From Mycobacterium sp. E2479 (lineage in GTDB: Bacteria > Actinomycetota > Actinomycetes > Mycobacteriales > Mycobacteriaceae), in the NCBI RefSeq assembly GCF_001667925.1, contig NZ_LZJR01000154.1:124001-188000 (forward strand): a stretch of 64,000 nucleotides of DNA, in the 5' to 3' direction. The notes beneath the pieces were generated by a model, which was not told where the DNA came from, searched no databases, and saw only the letters and a program-made list of their open reading frames with translations. The stretch's first letter is position 1. Each line of letters starts with the position of its first letter. Below, in pieces: positions 26,637 through 35,815 of this stretch. The position numbers were made by a program, and so were the translations under genes.

Positions 26637-27908
26637 ATGGAATTGAACGACATGATCATGGTCAGCATCGACGACCACTACATCGAACCGCCCGACATGT
26701 ACGACAAGCACGTGCCCGAGAAGTACAGGGACCAGGCGCCCAAGCTTGTCCGCAACGAGCACGGCATCGACGAGTGGGTGTTCCAGGGCGACAAGGCCTC
26801 AACGCTGTTAGGGCTGGGCGCGACCGTCGGTTGGCCCAAGAACGAGTGGGGCTTCAACGCGGGCAGTCTGTCGGAACTGCGGCCGGGCTGTTTCGATGTG
26901 CATGCGCGGGTGCGCGACATGGACGCCAACGGCATGCTGGCGTCGCTCAACTTTCCGACGATGGCGGGTTTCAACGCGCGGACGTTCGCCGAAGCGCCCG
27001 ACAAGCCGTTGGCGTACATCATGCTGCAGGCATACAACGATTGGGTCGTCGACGAATGGTGCGCTGAGTACCCGGGACGATTCATCCCACAGGGCGTCGT
27101 GCCCATGTGGGACGTCGAGCTGGCGGCCGCAGAGGTGCACCGGATGGGCAAGAAGGGCCACAAAGCGATGTCCTTCCTGGAGACCCCGCATACCAAGGGG
27201 TACCCGAGCTTTCTGTCCGGCTACTGGGATCCGATGCTCAAGGCGCTGTGCGACGAAAACATGGTGCTCTGCCTGCACATCGGTGCCGGCTATGACGTCA
27301 TTCAGAGTCCTAAGGAAGCGCCGGTCGACCACATGATGGTGCTCGCCTGCCAAATCAGCGCAATCACGGCGCAAGATCTGCTCTTCGGTCCCACATTGCG
27401 AAACTTCCCCGACCTGAAGGTTGCGCTGTCCGAGGGCGGAATCGGGTGGATTCCGTTCTACATGGATCGGATCGATCGCCACGTCGATAACCAATCCTGG
27501 CTCGACCATGGCAACGACTTCAACGGCAAGAAGCCGTCCGAGATCTTTCGCGAGCACATCCTGGCTTGCTACATCACCGATCCTGCCGGTCTCAAGCTCC
27601 GCGATCGGATCGGTATCGACAACATCGCCTGGGAGTGCGACTACCCGCACACCGACACCACCTGGCCCTATTCACCCGAGCTGGCCTGGGGTGAATTCAT
27701 GGACGCCGGCTGCACGCCAGACGAGATCAACAAGATCACTTTCGAGAACGCGTGCCGGTTCTTCGACTGGGATCCGTTCAAGTACACCCCGCGCGAGGAG
27801 GCCACCGTCGGCGCGCTTCGCGCCAGGGCCACCGACGTCGACGTGAGCCGGATGCCGCGTGCCGAGTGGAAGAAGCAAAACGAGGCCGCCGGCATCGGCG
27901 TCTGGTGA
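26637..27908 (+). CDS. Amidohydrolase-2 family metal-dependent hydrolase/decarboxylase
   Basis: A 423-residue TIM-barrel protein of the ACMSD-like amidohydrolase-2 family. Metal-site candidates are SIDDHYIEPPDM at the N-terminus, the His in LCLHIGAG and the Asp in ECDYPHTD. Family members hydrolyse C-N or C-C bonds or decarboxylate ring-cleavage products. It is paralogous to the gene at 39999-41297, from the first residues (VSIDDH/VSVDDH, EPPDM) to the end. CAGGAGC precedes the ATG. It is the first gene of a plus-strand run through to 34740. Confidence 0.88.
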   Translation: MELNDMIMVSIDDHYIEPPDMYDKHVPEKYRDQAPKLVRNEHGIDEWVFQGDKASTLLGLGATVGWPKNEWGFNAGSLSELRPGCFDVHARVRDMDANGMLASLNFPTMAGFNARTFAEAPDKPLAYIMLQAYNDWVVDEWCAEYPGRFIPQGVVPMWDVELAAAEVHRMGKKGHKAMSFLETPHTKGYPSFLSGYWDPMLKALCDENMVLCLHIGAGYDVIQSPKEAPVDHMMVLACQISAITAQDLLFGPTLRNFPDLKVALSEGGIGWIPFYMDRIDRHVDNQSWLDHGNDFNGKKPSEIFREHILACYITDPAGLKLRDRIGIDNIAWECDYPHTDTTWPYSPELAWGEFMDAGCTPDEINKITFENACRFFDWDPFKYTPREEATVGALRARATDVDVSRMPRAEWKKQNEAAGIGVW

Positions 27909-27936
27909 CCGCGACCGACTTCTGAGAGGAACAAAC

Positions 27937-29097
27937 ATGACGAACGTCGTGGCGCCCCAGGCGCCGCATACCGACGACTCGATTGCCTCGATCGGATTCA
28001 TCTCGGCGGATTCGCACGTCAACGAACCGCGCGACCTTTGGTCGTCGAATCTGCCTGCGTCGCTGAAGGATCAGGCCATGCGAGGGCTCGCGTCCTCGGG
28101 TGACGGTGGCTGGAGTCTCATCATGGACGGCCAGCACGCGTTCCAGAAGGACATGCAGGCCGAAGAGGACCGGCTGGCGGTCCTCAAGCCCGAGAAGCGA
28201 CTTGAGGTCATGCGTGAAGACGGCGTCGCCGGCGAGTGCATCTTCCCGACCATCGCCCTTCAGGTCTGGATGCTGGAGAGCCCCGAAGGCGGTCAGGCCA
28301 GTTGCCGCATCTACAACGACTACATCTACGATCAATTGCACCGGCACTCGCCCCGGTTCTGCTGTGCCGGCATCGTGCCAACCTGGACCCCCGAGATGGC
28401 GGTCGCGGAGGTCGAGCGCATCGCCGAGATCGGTCTGGGCGCCATTATGCTTCCGGCGCTGGCGAACCCGATGTGGAATCACCGGCAATGGGGTCCGATG
28501 TGGGACGCGATCGAGCGGACCGGCCTTCCGGTGGCCATGCACCAGGGCACCGGGCACCCCATGAGGGCCTTCCGCGGTCCCGGCGCCACGGTCGCCAACA
28601 ACCTCTATATCCAGTCGATGGCTCCCCAGGTCGCCACCCTGCTTGCAACCTCCGGAGTGCTCGCCGACCATCCGGGGATCCACGTGGTGCTCGTGGAGTA
28701 CAACGTCGGGTGGATGGCGTGGGCGAACGAGGCCATGGACAACTCCGACATCGCCTTTCGCCGCTACGACGAGTTCGTGTCCTACGGCGGCCAGAAGGGC
28801 CAGCCGTCGGTCTATCCCGACCTGGAGCACCCGCCCAGCTACTACGCAAAGCGTCAGGTGCACTCCACGTTCGCGAGAGACACCGTGGGAATCGGCAACA
28901 TCGCGCATACCGGCCCGTCAATGCTGATGTTCGGCAACGATTATCCCCACGAAGAAGGGACGTATCCCCACTCGCGCGAGATCGTCGCCGAGCAGGCCAA
29001 GCTGATTCCGGACCCGGCGATCGCCCGAAAGGTGTTCCGCGAGAACGCTCTCGAGGTCTTCAAGTTCGACCCCGCGGAAGTCACACCTCTCGTCTGA
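27937..29097 (+). CDS. Amidohydrolase-2 family protein (second)
   Basis: A 386-residue homologue of the same superfamily but a different subgroup. FISADSHVNEPRDLW is near residue 20, VAMHQGTGHP is the central His motif, and GNDYPHEEGTYPHS carries the Asp and His of the metal site. The frame is open from 27859, but AGAGGA lies 6 bp before ATG 27937. It follows the first amidohydrolase after 28 bp, so both probably act in one sequence of steps. Confidence 0.88.
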   Translation: MTNVVAPQAPHTDDSIASIGFISADSHVNEPRDLWSSNLPASLKDQAMRGLASSGDGGWSLIMDGQHAFQKDMQAEEDRLAVLKPEKRLEVMREDGVAGECIFPTIALQVWMLESPEGGQASCRIYNDYIYDQLHRHSPRFCCAGIVPTWTPEMAVAEVERIAEIGLGAIMLPALANPMWNHRQWGPMWDAIERTGLPVAMHQGTGHPMRAFRGPGATVANNLYIQSMAPQVATLLATSGVLADHPGIHVVLVEYNVGWMAWANEAMDNSDIAFRRYDEFVSYGGQKGQPSVYPDLEHPPSYYAKRQVHSTFARDTVGIGNIAHTGPSMLMFGNDYPHEEGTYPHSREIVAEQAKLIPDPAIARKVFRENALEVFKFDPAEVTPLV

Positions 29098-29152
29098 AAC
29101 GTCGACGGCAAGCAGTTGCCCAATAGAGCTCTGGGATCAGAGGAGGTACATC

Positions 29153-30199
29153 ATGGTCGCGGCACGCGATGCGCAACAGTGGGTGAAGGACGGCGGCTTA
29201 CACGGAATCGGAGACTCGCTCTTCACACCATTCTGCGGTAAAGACGGCGACGAGATCGATTGGAATTCCTACCGCACACTCGTTCGCTACTGCATCGGCG
29301 ACCTCGGTCACAACATGCTCTGGCTGACCAGCGGATGCGCCGAATGGTGGGCGTTGACACTCGACGAGCGCAAACGACTCCTCGAGGTCGCCGTGGCGGA
29401 GGCGCGCGCGATCAATCCGGCAGTGGTGATCCAGGCCTGCACGACTGCCGAGTGCGCCAAGGACGTGGTCGACTTGACGCTGCACGCTCAGGAGAACGGC
29501 GCCGACATCGCCTTCATCCAAACGCCGACGATGGAGGTGCACGGCGGCGAGGGGGTAAAGCGATTCTTCCAATATGTCGCCGACCGGACGGACATCGCGT
29601 TGGGGATGTTCAACAGCAATTCGTCGGGATACGTCATGACGGGCGAGGAGATGGCGGCTGTCCATCACGCGGTCCCCGCGGTAGTGGCCGTCAAGGAAGG
29701 CGTAATGGACAGCACGGTGAACACCACGGTGCTGCACGCGCTCGCTCCAGACATCGCCATCTGGGAGTGCGACACGTTGGTCTACGAGGCGGGCTGGTTG
29801 CAACAAGGCATCGTTTGTTCCGGACAACTCGGGAACATCGCGTGGCTCTACGAGAGCGCGGACAACAAGTGGTTCAGCGCGTACTGGCAACTGATCTGGG
29901 ACGGCAAGCTGGACGAGGCGCGCGCCCACCGCGGCGCCAATGTTGGCGGAATGCCGTTGTCGCCGAAGTTCGGCGAGTACCCGGGCAGGCCAGGCTATCT
30001 CACGCATTGGGGTGAGGTGGTGAAGGTTGCGGCGAGCACGATTGGCCTGCCTGTAGGCGACTACCCGTACTCGCGTCCGCCCCAGGCGCTGCTCGGCGAA
30101 GCGGGGCGCAAGGAGATCGCCGATCTCTTCGAGGCCGCCGGACTGGCGGGAGTAGCACTGAAGAGCTCCGCCGTTACCGGGACGCTCGAACATGCATAA
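29153..30199 (+). CDS. DHDPS/N-acetylneuraminate lyase family aldolase
   Basis: A 348-residue class I (Schiff-base) TIM-barrel lyase. The TPF motif is near residue 24 and the lysine is in VAVKEG near residue 180. Where the family normally has YNxP the sequence is MFNSNSSG, so the conserved tyrosine is Phe, and the GTTGE region reads TSGCAEWW. This argues against dihydrodipicolinate synthesis and for a retro-aldol or hydratase-aldolase reaction, as in aromatic degradation. The next gene and an ALDH downstream fit an aldehyde product. AGAGGAGG lies 7 bp before the ATG. Confidence 0.87.
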   Translation: MVAARDAQQWVKDGGLHGIGDSLFTPFCGKDGDEIDWNSYRTLVRYCIGDLGHNMLWLTSGCAEWWALTLDERKRLLEVAVAEARAINPAVVIQACTTAECAKDVVDLTLHAQENGADIAFIQTPTMEVHGGEGVKRFFQYVADRTDIALGMFNSNSSGYVMTGEEMAAVHHAVPAVVAVKEGVMDSTVNTTVLHALAPDIAIWECDTLVYEAGWLQQGIVCSGQLGNIAWLYESADNKWFSAYWQLIWDGKLDEARAHRGANVGGMPLSPKFGEYPGRPGYLTHWGEVVKVAASTIGLPVGDYPYSRPPQALLGEAGRKEIADLFEAAGLAGVALKSSAVTGTLEHA

Positions 30200-30250
30200 C
30201 GGATCGATGAATATGCGGCCACGGCATGGCCGGGGGGAAGTAGGCGCCGC

Positions 30251-30652
30251 ATGACCGCACTTGTGCCGCTGGTGGACTATTTGGTGCTTGGTGACGATCC
30301 GCACTTGGTGACGCACAAATGCACGTCGTGTGGTGCACAGTTCTTTGATCATCGCAACGCTTGTGCCGGTTGCGGCGGAACGACATTCGAGAGTGCAAGG
30401 GTGTCGCAGACCGGCATACTAAGGACATTCACGATTGTCAACTTCGCTATGCCAGGGGTTCCCGTTCCGTTCGTTGCCGGCGTCATCGACTGTGATGGCA
30501 CCAGCGTGCGGGGGAACGTGATCAACGTCGACCCCCACCCCGACCACGTCAAGACCGGGATGAAGCTCCGGTTAGCGACGTATTCGATCGGGAAGGACGG
30601 AGAGGGCGTCGAGGCGATCGGCTTCGGCTTCGAGCCTGTCGATGCGGCGTAA
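30251..30652 (+). CDS. DUF35 OB-fold zinc-ribbon protein (thiolase partner)
   Basis: 133 residues. An N-terminal rubredoxin-like zinc ribbon (CTSCG...CAGCG) is followed by an OB fold, including GILRTFTIVNFAMPGVPVPF. Proteins of this type bind acyl-CoA and form complexes with SCP2-type thiolases, for example in steroid side-chain retro-aldol cleavage. The thiolase-like gene follows after 44 bp, so a two-subunit complex is likely. Confidence 0.88.
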   Translation: MTALVPLVDYLVLGDDPHLVTHKCTSCGAQFFDHRNACAGCGGTTFESARVSQTGILRTFTIVNFAMPGVPVPFVAGVIDCDGTSVRGNVINVDPHPDHVKTGMKLRLATYSIGKDGEGVEAIGFGFEPVDAA

Positions 30653-30696
30653 TCACATACTGCTGTCCCCTTAAGAGCTGAAATAAGAGGTATCGA

Positions 30697-31896
30697 ATGG
30701 CTTCCGACGACATCTACATTCTCGGTATCAGGATGACGAAGTTCGGAAAACACCCCACGCTTGACGTGCTTGACTTGGCTTCCGAAGCGACGTTGGGCGC
30801 GTTGTCCGACGGGGGTGTATCCATCCGTGACATCGGCGTGATTGCGGCCGGGAACCTGTCGGGCATGGGCACCGGACTTGGCCAGGACGTGCAGAAGCAG
30901 GTAGGGCAGACCGGGATACCGGTATTCAATGTGGCGAATGCCTGCGCGACCGGCGCCACCGCGCTGCGTACGGTGATGATGGCGTTGAAGGCCGGGGAGT
31001 GCGAGATCGGTCTGGCCGTCGGTGCCGAGAAACTCTCTGGGGCAGGCATGCTCGGCCTCGCCGAGGCTCCGAGTGAGGACCGTTGGGTCCCCAAGGGTCG
31101 GTTCGGTGCCGTGGCACCCCTCGATGGCCGAATCGGCACCGCGGCAATGCCAGGCGTTTTCGCTCAGGTGGGACTGGAATACGGCCACCGGTACGGGGGA
31201 GTGAGCTTCGAATTGTTCGCCCGGATCTCTGCGAAGAACCACGACCACTCCACGCTCAATCCGCTTGCCGCGTATACGAAGTCGATGACCGTTGAGCAGA
31301 TCATGGGCGAGCCGATGATGGCCTATCCGAATACCCGCGCCATGTGCTCGGCGAACTGCGACGGTGCGGCGGCGGCCGTCCTGGTCACCGGGGAACGGCT
31401 TAAATCGATGTCGTCTGAACAGCAGAAGCGGGCAGTGAAGGTATCGGCGTCGGTCCTGACGACCGACCCCTGGGAAGAGGGCTGTCAGGTACTGCCCAAC
31501 ATCAACACGCTGACCCGGAACGCCGCGGTGCAGGCATACGAACAGGCAGGTGTAAGTCCGGAAGATCTGGATCTCGTCGAGCTTCACGACTGCTTCGCCA
31601 CCGCGGAGTTGGTCCACTACGACAACCTGATGCTCTGCCCCGAGGGTGGCGCCGTCGACTTTTTCGAGTCCGGAGCGCCAGGCAGAGACGGCAGCACGCC
31701 GGTCAACGTTTCGGGCGGGCTCGAGTCGAAAGGCCACCCCATCGCCGCGACGGGAATCGCGAACGTCTGGGAGATCTGCCACCATCTGCGTGGCGAAGCA
31801 GGCCCGCGGCAGATCCCGAATGCCGTTGTGGGCCTGGCCCATGTCATCGGCCTTGGTTCGACATGTGGTGTACACATCTTGGAGAAGTCCGCTTAG
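30697..31896 (+). CDS. SCP2-type thiolase / lipid-transfer-like protein
   Basis: A 399-residue thiolase-fold protein. The nucleophile Cys is in NACATG, and the other conserved loops are ELHDCFA and GHPIAATG. It acts on a CoA thioester, either as beta-ketothiolase or, with its DUF35 partner, as an aldolase of the Ltp2 kind. AGAGG precedes the ATG. It ends the first segment of the plus-strand run. A candidate operator lies between it and the ALDH. Confidence 0.9.
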   Translation: MASDDIYILGIRMTKFGKHPTLDVLDLASEATLGALSDGGVSIRDIGVIAAGNLSGMGTGLGQDVQKQVGQTGIPVFNVANACATGATALRTVMMALKAGECEIGLAVGAEKLSGAGMLGLAEAPSEDRWVPKGRFGAVAPLDGRIGTAAMPGVFAQVGLEYGHRYGGVSFELFARISAKNHDHSTLNPLAAYTKSMTVEQIMGEPMMAYPNTRAMCSANCDGAAAAVLVTGERLKSMSSEQQKRAVKVSASVLTTDPWEEGCQVLPNINTLTRNAAVQAYEQAGVSPEDLDLVELHDCFATAELVHYDNLMLCPEGGAVDFFESGAPGRDGSTPVNVSGGLESKGHPIAATGIANVWEICHHLRGEAGPRQIPNAVVGLAHVIGLGSTCGVHILEKSA

Positions 31897-31977
31897 GGCC
31901 GCCGGGCAACCTTTTCAGCTGTCGGTCGAGGCCAAGATCCGTCCACAGAAACCCTACGGTGAATTATTGAATATACA

Positions 31978-31996
31978 TTACTAAGTCGACTAGGCT
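31978..31996 (+). promoter_or_regulatory. Candidate operator upstream of aldehyde dehydrogenase
   Basis: TTACTAA-GTCGA-CTAGGCT keeps the 7-5-7 geometry of the local inverted repeat with several mismatches. It ends 6 bp before the ALDH start codon. An AT-rich stretch (ATTATTGAATATACATTA) directly upstream could hold a -10. Confidence 0.4.
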
Positions 31997-32002
31997 ACCC
32001 GC

Positions 32003-33478
32003 ATGGGTGAAATGCGCATGCTGATCGACGGCAAACTCGTTGAAGCGGACGGCGGAAATGTCTTCGACAACATCAATCCGACGACCGAGGAGTCGTTGGG
32101 GCACGTTGCCAACGGTTCGGCGTCGGATATGGCGAACGCGGTGGCCGCCGCACGGAACGCCTTCGACAACACCTCCTGGGCGATCGACACGGAACTTCGC
32201 AAGCGTTGTCTCGATCAGCTTCAGGCGGCGCTCGAAAGTGAGCAGGAAGAACTTCGACAGGAGCTCGTGGCCGAGGTGGGCGCCCCGATTGCCTTGACCT
32301 ACGGCCCGCATCTCGACGCGCCGCTCAAGCACGCCATCACCTGGCCACGCGACATGATCGACAAGTTCGAGTGGTCTCGATCGCTGGGGCCGGCCGACGC
32401 GCTGGGTTGGGGTATGCAAACCGAGCGGGTGGTGTGGAAGGAGCCGAAGGGCGTCGTCGGGGCCATCGTCCCGTGGAACTTTCCCGCCGAGCTGACCCTC
32501 ACCAAGCTCGGGCCAATCCTGGCGATGGGAAACACCTGCGTGCTGAAGCCCGCCCCGGACACACCGTTCAATGCGACCCGCATCGGTCGGCTCATCGCTG
32601 AGAAAACCGAGATTCCGCCCGGCGTCGTCAACGTGGTGCCGTCGAGAGACCACTCGGTCGGCGAGGTACTCACTCGCTCGCCCGACGTCGACATGATCGC
32701 GTTCACTGGGTCGACCGGTACAGGGCGTCGCATCATGGAGGCGGCGGCATCCACCATCAAAGACGTGTTCCTGGAGCTGGGCGGTAAGTCGGCACTGGTC
32801 ATACTCGATGACGCGCCGCTCGAGGAGGTGTTGGCCACCGCTGCCATGGCGTGCATCCACGGCGGTCAGGCTTGCGCACAAGCTTCTCGGCTGCTGGTGC
32901 CTCGCAGCAGGTACGACGAAGCGGTCGAGATCTGCAAGACCAGTTTCGAGAACTGGAAGTACGGTGACCCCAGCGTATTCGAGAACATGCAGGGTCCACA
33001 GATCAACAAGACTCAGCAACAGCGGATCATCGGCTTATTTGACAGTGCGCGCGAACAGGGAGCTACCACCGTATTCGGGGGTGGAATCCCGACACATTTC
33101 GAGAAAGGCTTCTTCGTCGAGCCGACTCTGTTCGCGAATGTCACCAACGATATGCGCATTGCTCAAGAAGAGGTTTTCGGACCCGTTCTAAGTGTGATCG
33201 CTCATGACAGTGACGACGACGCCGTTCGCATCGCCAACGACAGCACGTACGGCCTCTCGGGCGGCATCCACTCGGCCGATCACGAACGGGCGCTAGCGGT
33301 CGCCCGCAGAATCCGGACCGGCACACTGAGCGTCAACGGCGGAATATGGTACGGAGCGGACGCACCGTTCGGCGGCTACAAAATGTCGGGCATCGGTCGT
33401 CAGTGTGGCATAGAGGGGCTTGAGATCTTCACCGAGACAAAGCTTGTGGGGTGGCCCGTCGGTGACGAAGCCAAATGA
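32003..33478 (+). CDS. Aldehyde dehydrogenase
   Basis: A 491-residue NAD(P)-dependent ALDH. It has the PWNFP cofactor loop, FTGSTGTG, the general-base Glu in LELGGKSA, the catalytic Cys in HGGQACAQ (near residue 290) and EEVFGPVL. It oxidises an aldehyde to the acid, plausibly the product of the DHDPS-type lyase two genes upstream. It probably has its own promoter in the 106-bp gap before it. Confidence 0.93.
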   Translation: MGEMRMLIDGKLVEADGGNVFDNINPTTEESLGHVANGSASDMANAVAAARNAFDNTSWAIDTELRKRCLDQLQAALESEQEELRQELVAEVGAPIALTYGPHLDAPLKHAITWPRDMIDKFEWSRSLGPADALGWGMQTERVVWKEPKGVVGAIVPWNFPAELTLTKLGPILAMGNTCVLKPAPDTPFNATRIGRLIAEKTEIPPGVVNVVPSRDHSVGEVLTRSPDVDMIAFTGSTGTGRRIMEAAASTIKDVFLELGGKSALVILDDAPLEEVLATAAMACIHGGQACAQASRLLVPRSRYDEAVEICKTSFENWKYGDPSVFENMQGPQINKTQQQRIIGLFDSAREQGATTVFGGGIPTHFEKGFFVEPTLFANVTNDMRIAQEEVFGPVLSVIAHDSDDDAVRIANDSTYGLSGGIHSADHERALAVARRIRTGTLSVNGGIWYGADAPFGGYKMSGIGRQCGIEGLEIFTETKLVGWPVGDEAK

Positions 33479-33615
33479 CCTGACTGGCTCGGCAGGGCTA
33501 TGATTGCCGCCGTAAACCGGGCGACCTGCTGTCTCACCGATCAAAGTTGTTGTCGTGAGCCGGCTCGCCCTGCCCACCTAGTGCAGTTCTGAACGCCGTT
33601 CTACGGAGGTTTGGG

Positions 33616-34740
33616 ATGTCCGATGCGGCCGGAATCGAGCCGATCAAGGTGGGCTTCCTGACCGACTACATCGCCGGGAGCGCTGCGATCGACGACCAGA
33701 CCATATACACCAACCCGATGGACTTGGTGTTTGGTCGGGGATACGAATCGGGGGTGATTCACCGGCCCGTAGAGCTTGTTTCCAGGACGGTGCAGGGTCT
33801 GCCGCGGGGCAACGTCAGGGCGGTGGTCAACGCGTTCGGTGAGCTCGTCGACGAGGGATGCCTTGTAGTCATCGGGCCGGGCATCAGCGACAACGCCATC
33901 CCGCTTCGCCCCGAGATCGAGCGCCGGTTCCGCGTGCCGGCGATCAGCGTTTGCGGGTCTGAGGAATGGCTCGGCAAGTGGACCTTCGTGCTCCCAAACG
34001 GATCCATGACCGACGAGCCGATCTTCTGGGCGCAGATCTTGAAGAAACACGGCCACTCCACTGTTGGGATGCTGATCGAGCAGGCATACATCGGCCACAA
34101 CTACGCAGAGAACTTCCGCCGCGCCGCCAGCGCGGAAGGTATCAAGATCCTGGTCGAGGAGAACGTATCGCAGACGGGTCAGGACGTCTCAGCAGCGATC
34201 GAGCGGATCCATCGATCTGGAGCTGAGGCCATCATTCACTGCGGCTTCGGGCTCGGCCACGCCGGGATCAACGCCGCGCTCGACAAGCTGGGGTGGAATC
34301 CACCGAGATACCTAGGCACCGCTTTCGAGACTGCGTTCAACGAGCACCTGTGGGATGCCACCAGGGGATGGATCGGCCTTGAACAGTACGACGAGGGCAA
34401 TCAAGTCGCGCAGCAGTTCCTCGACGACTATGAGGCCGTGTACGGCCATCGGCCAGCCTTCTACGCTCCGTTGCTGTTTCGAGACTTGGCAATGGTCGTC
34501 CTGCATGCGCTGGCCGGCGCGAAGCCGCTATCCCCGCTCGCCGTGAAGGAATCCATTGAACGGGTGAAGATGCTGCCTGCTGCGTGTGGATCGGCCGGTA
34601 CCCGAATCTCTTTCGGGCGCTGGATGCACCGTGGATGGGTCGGGTCACGTTACCTGGTTGCACGGACACTGGACCCGGACGGAAAGGAGCTCGGACAGTA
34701 CTGGAAGTCGACACTGGTCGGCCGTTTCGGCGACGAATGA
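33616..34740 (+). CDS. Periplasmic-binding-protein-fold (Leu/Ile/Val type) protein without signal peptide
   Basis: 374 residues with the type I periplasmic-binding fold of branched-chain amino-acid receptors (KVGFLTDYIAG at the N-terminus, IGPGISDNAIPL, VGMLIEQAYIGHNYAENF). There is no signal peptide or lipobox and no ABC permease or ATPase nearby. It is probably a cytosolic ligand-binding protein or one member of a dispersed system. TACGGAGG lies 7 bp before the ATG. It ends convergent with an SDR gene. Confidence 0.8.
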   Translation: MSDAAGIEPIKVGFLTDYIAGSAAIDDQTIYTNPMDLVFGRGYESGVIHRPVELVSRTVQGLPRGNVRAVVNAFGELVDEGCLVVIGPGISDNAIPLRPEIERRFRVPAISVCGSEEWLGKWTFVLPNGSMTDEPIFWAQILKKHGHSTVGMLIEQAYIGHNYAENFRRAASAEGIKILVEENVSQTGQDVSAAIERIHRSGAEAIIHCGFGLGHAGINAALDKLGWNPPRYLGTAFETAFNEHLWDATRGWIGLEQYDEGNQVAQQFLDDYEAVYGHRPAFYAPLLFRDLAMVVLHALAGAKPLSPLAVKESIERVKMLPAACGSAGTRISFGRWMHRGWVGSRYLVARTLDPDGKELGQYWKSTLVGRFGDE

Positions 34741-34828
34741 GTCGGCCCACAGCCGAGGGAAGGTGCCGGAATGGCTCGGAACAAGCAACGCATCCTCCTG
34801 GTTCGCACGCCCCGCTGGCCGCGACCGA

Positions 34829-35791
34829 TCACGGGCCCGGATCGGGCTCGGGCGGCATGGCCGCATCGGCTGCCGAGGCGGCATGGGCGATCTCGTCGAA
34901 GATGATGGTCGGCACGAGAAGGTCTTTCGTATCGTCGATTTCCGATAGGTGGGCTTCGACGTCCTCGGCAGTGAAAGCGCGGTCGGGACTGAACCAGCCT
35001 CGTGTCACGCCGATCTGCAGTCTGGCCACACGCCCCTGAAACGCGCTGAAGACCGTGTGCGTTCTCGTGCACCGCTCGCTGGCGAGATACGCGACAACAG
35101 GCGCGACCTGATCGACGCGCAACGAGTCCAAAAACTCGCGCGCCTCGGGTGTTTCGACTGCCTCACCGAAAAGCGCGGCGGCCATTCGGGTCGAGGCCAT
35201 CGGCATGATCGCGTTGGCGGTGATGCCGAATTCGGCTCCCTCGATGGCCGCGACGTTCATCATGCCGAGCATCCCGGTCTTCGCGGTCGCGTAGCCGAGC
35301 AATCCCGGCTGCCCGAATACGCCGGCCGCTGAGGACACGAAGACCAACCGTCCGTAACCGGCGTTCTTCATCGCCGCGAAGCCCGGCCTGACAACATGGA
35401 ATGCAGCCTTAAGGTGGTTTCTCAGTGCCGATTCGAACGCTCCGGTGGAGTACTCGGAGAGCGGCGCAGAAGCGATATTGCCCGCGTTCGCGACGATGAT
35501 GTCGAGCTTGCCGAACTCACGTAGCGCAAGATCGACCGCTTGAGCGCCTCCCGACTCGGTGCTCGCGTCGCTGGTGCACGGAACCGCTCGACCGCCGGCG
35601 GCCACGATCGCATCGGCCACGGATTCCGCTGGTGCGGAATCGGACCCGTTACCTGCCGGATCGGATCCGTTGTCGTGCACAACCACCTGCGCGCCTCGAC
35701 GAGCGAGTTCGTGGGCATATCCCTCGCCCAGCCCTCGACCCCCGCCGGTTACGATAGCCACACGGTCAGTGAGGGTGATTTTATCGGCCAC
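34829..35791 (-). CDS. Short-chain dehydrogenase/reductase (MFE-2/HSD17B4-like)
   Basis: 320 residues. The cofactor motif GGGRGLGEGYA and acidic loop VVVHDNGSD are typical of the dehydrogenase of peroxisomal-type multifunctional enzymes, and YATAK is the catalytic motif. The C-terminal 60 residues (FQGRVARLQIGVTRGWF) match the extension of that subgroup. The likely reaction is 3-hydroxyacyl-CoA to 3-ketoacyl-CoA. It is the last gene of the minus-strand operon that starts at 41297 or 39907. Confidence 0.88.
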   Translation of the reverse strand: MADKITLTDRVAIVTGGGRGLGEGYAHELARRGAQVVVHDNGSDPAGNGSDSAPAESVADAIVAAGGRAVPCTSDASTESGGAQAVDLALREFGKLDIIVANAGNIASAPLSEYSTGAFESALRNHLKAAFHVVRPGFAAMKNAGYGRLVFVSSAAGVFGQPGLLGYATAKTGMLGMMNVAAIEGAEFGITANAIMPMASTRMAAALFGEAVETPEAREFLDSLRVDQVAPVVAYLASERCTRTHTVFSAFQGRVARLQIGVTRGWFSPDRAFTAEDVEAHLSEIDDTKDLLVPTIIFDEIAHAASAADAAMPPEPDPGP

Positions 35792-35815
35792 GTTAACCTG
35801 TTGGCGGAGTAGTGG

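Noticed and set aside
29153-30199. dapA (dihydrodipicolinate synthase) call
   Set aside because: Key family residues differ and the context is catabolic.
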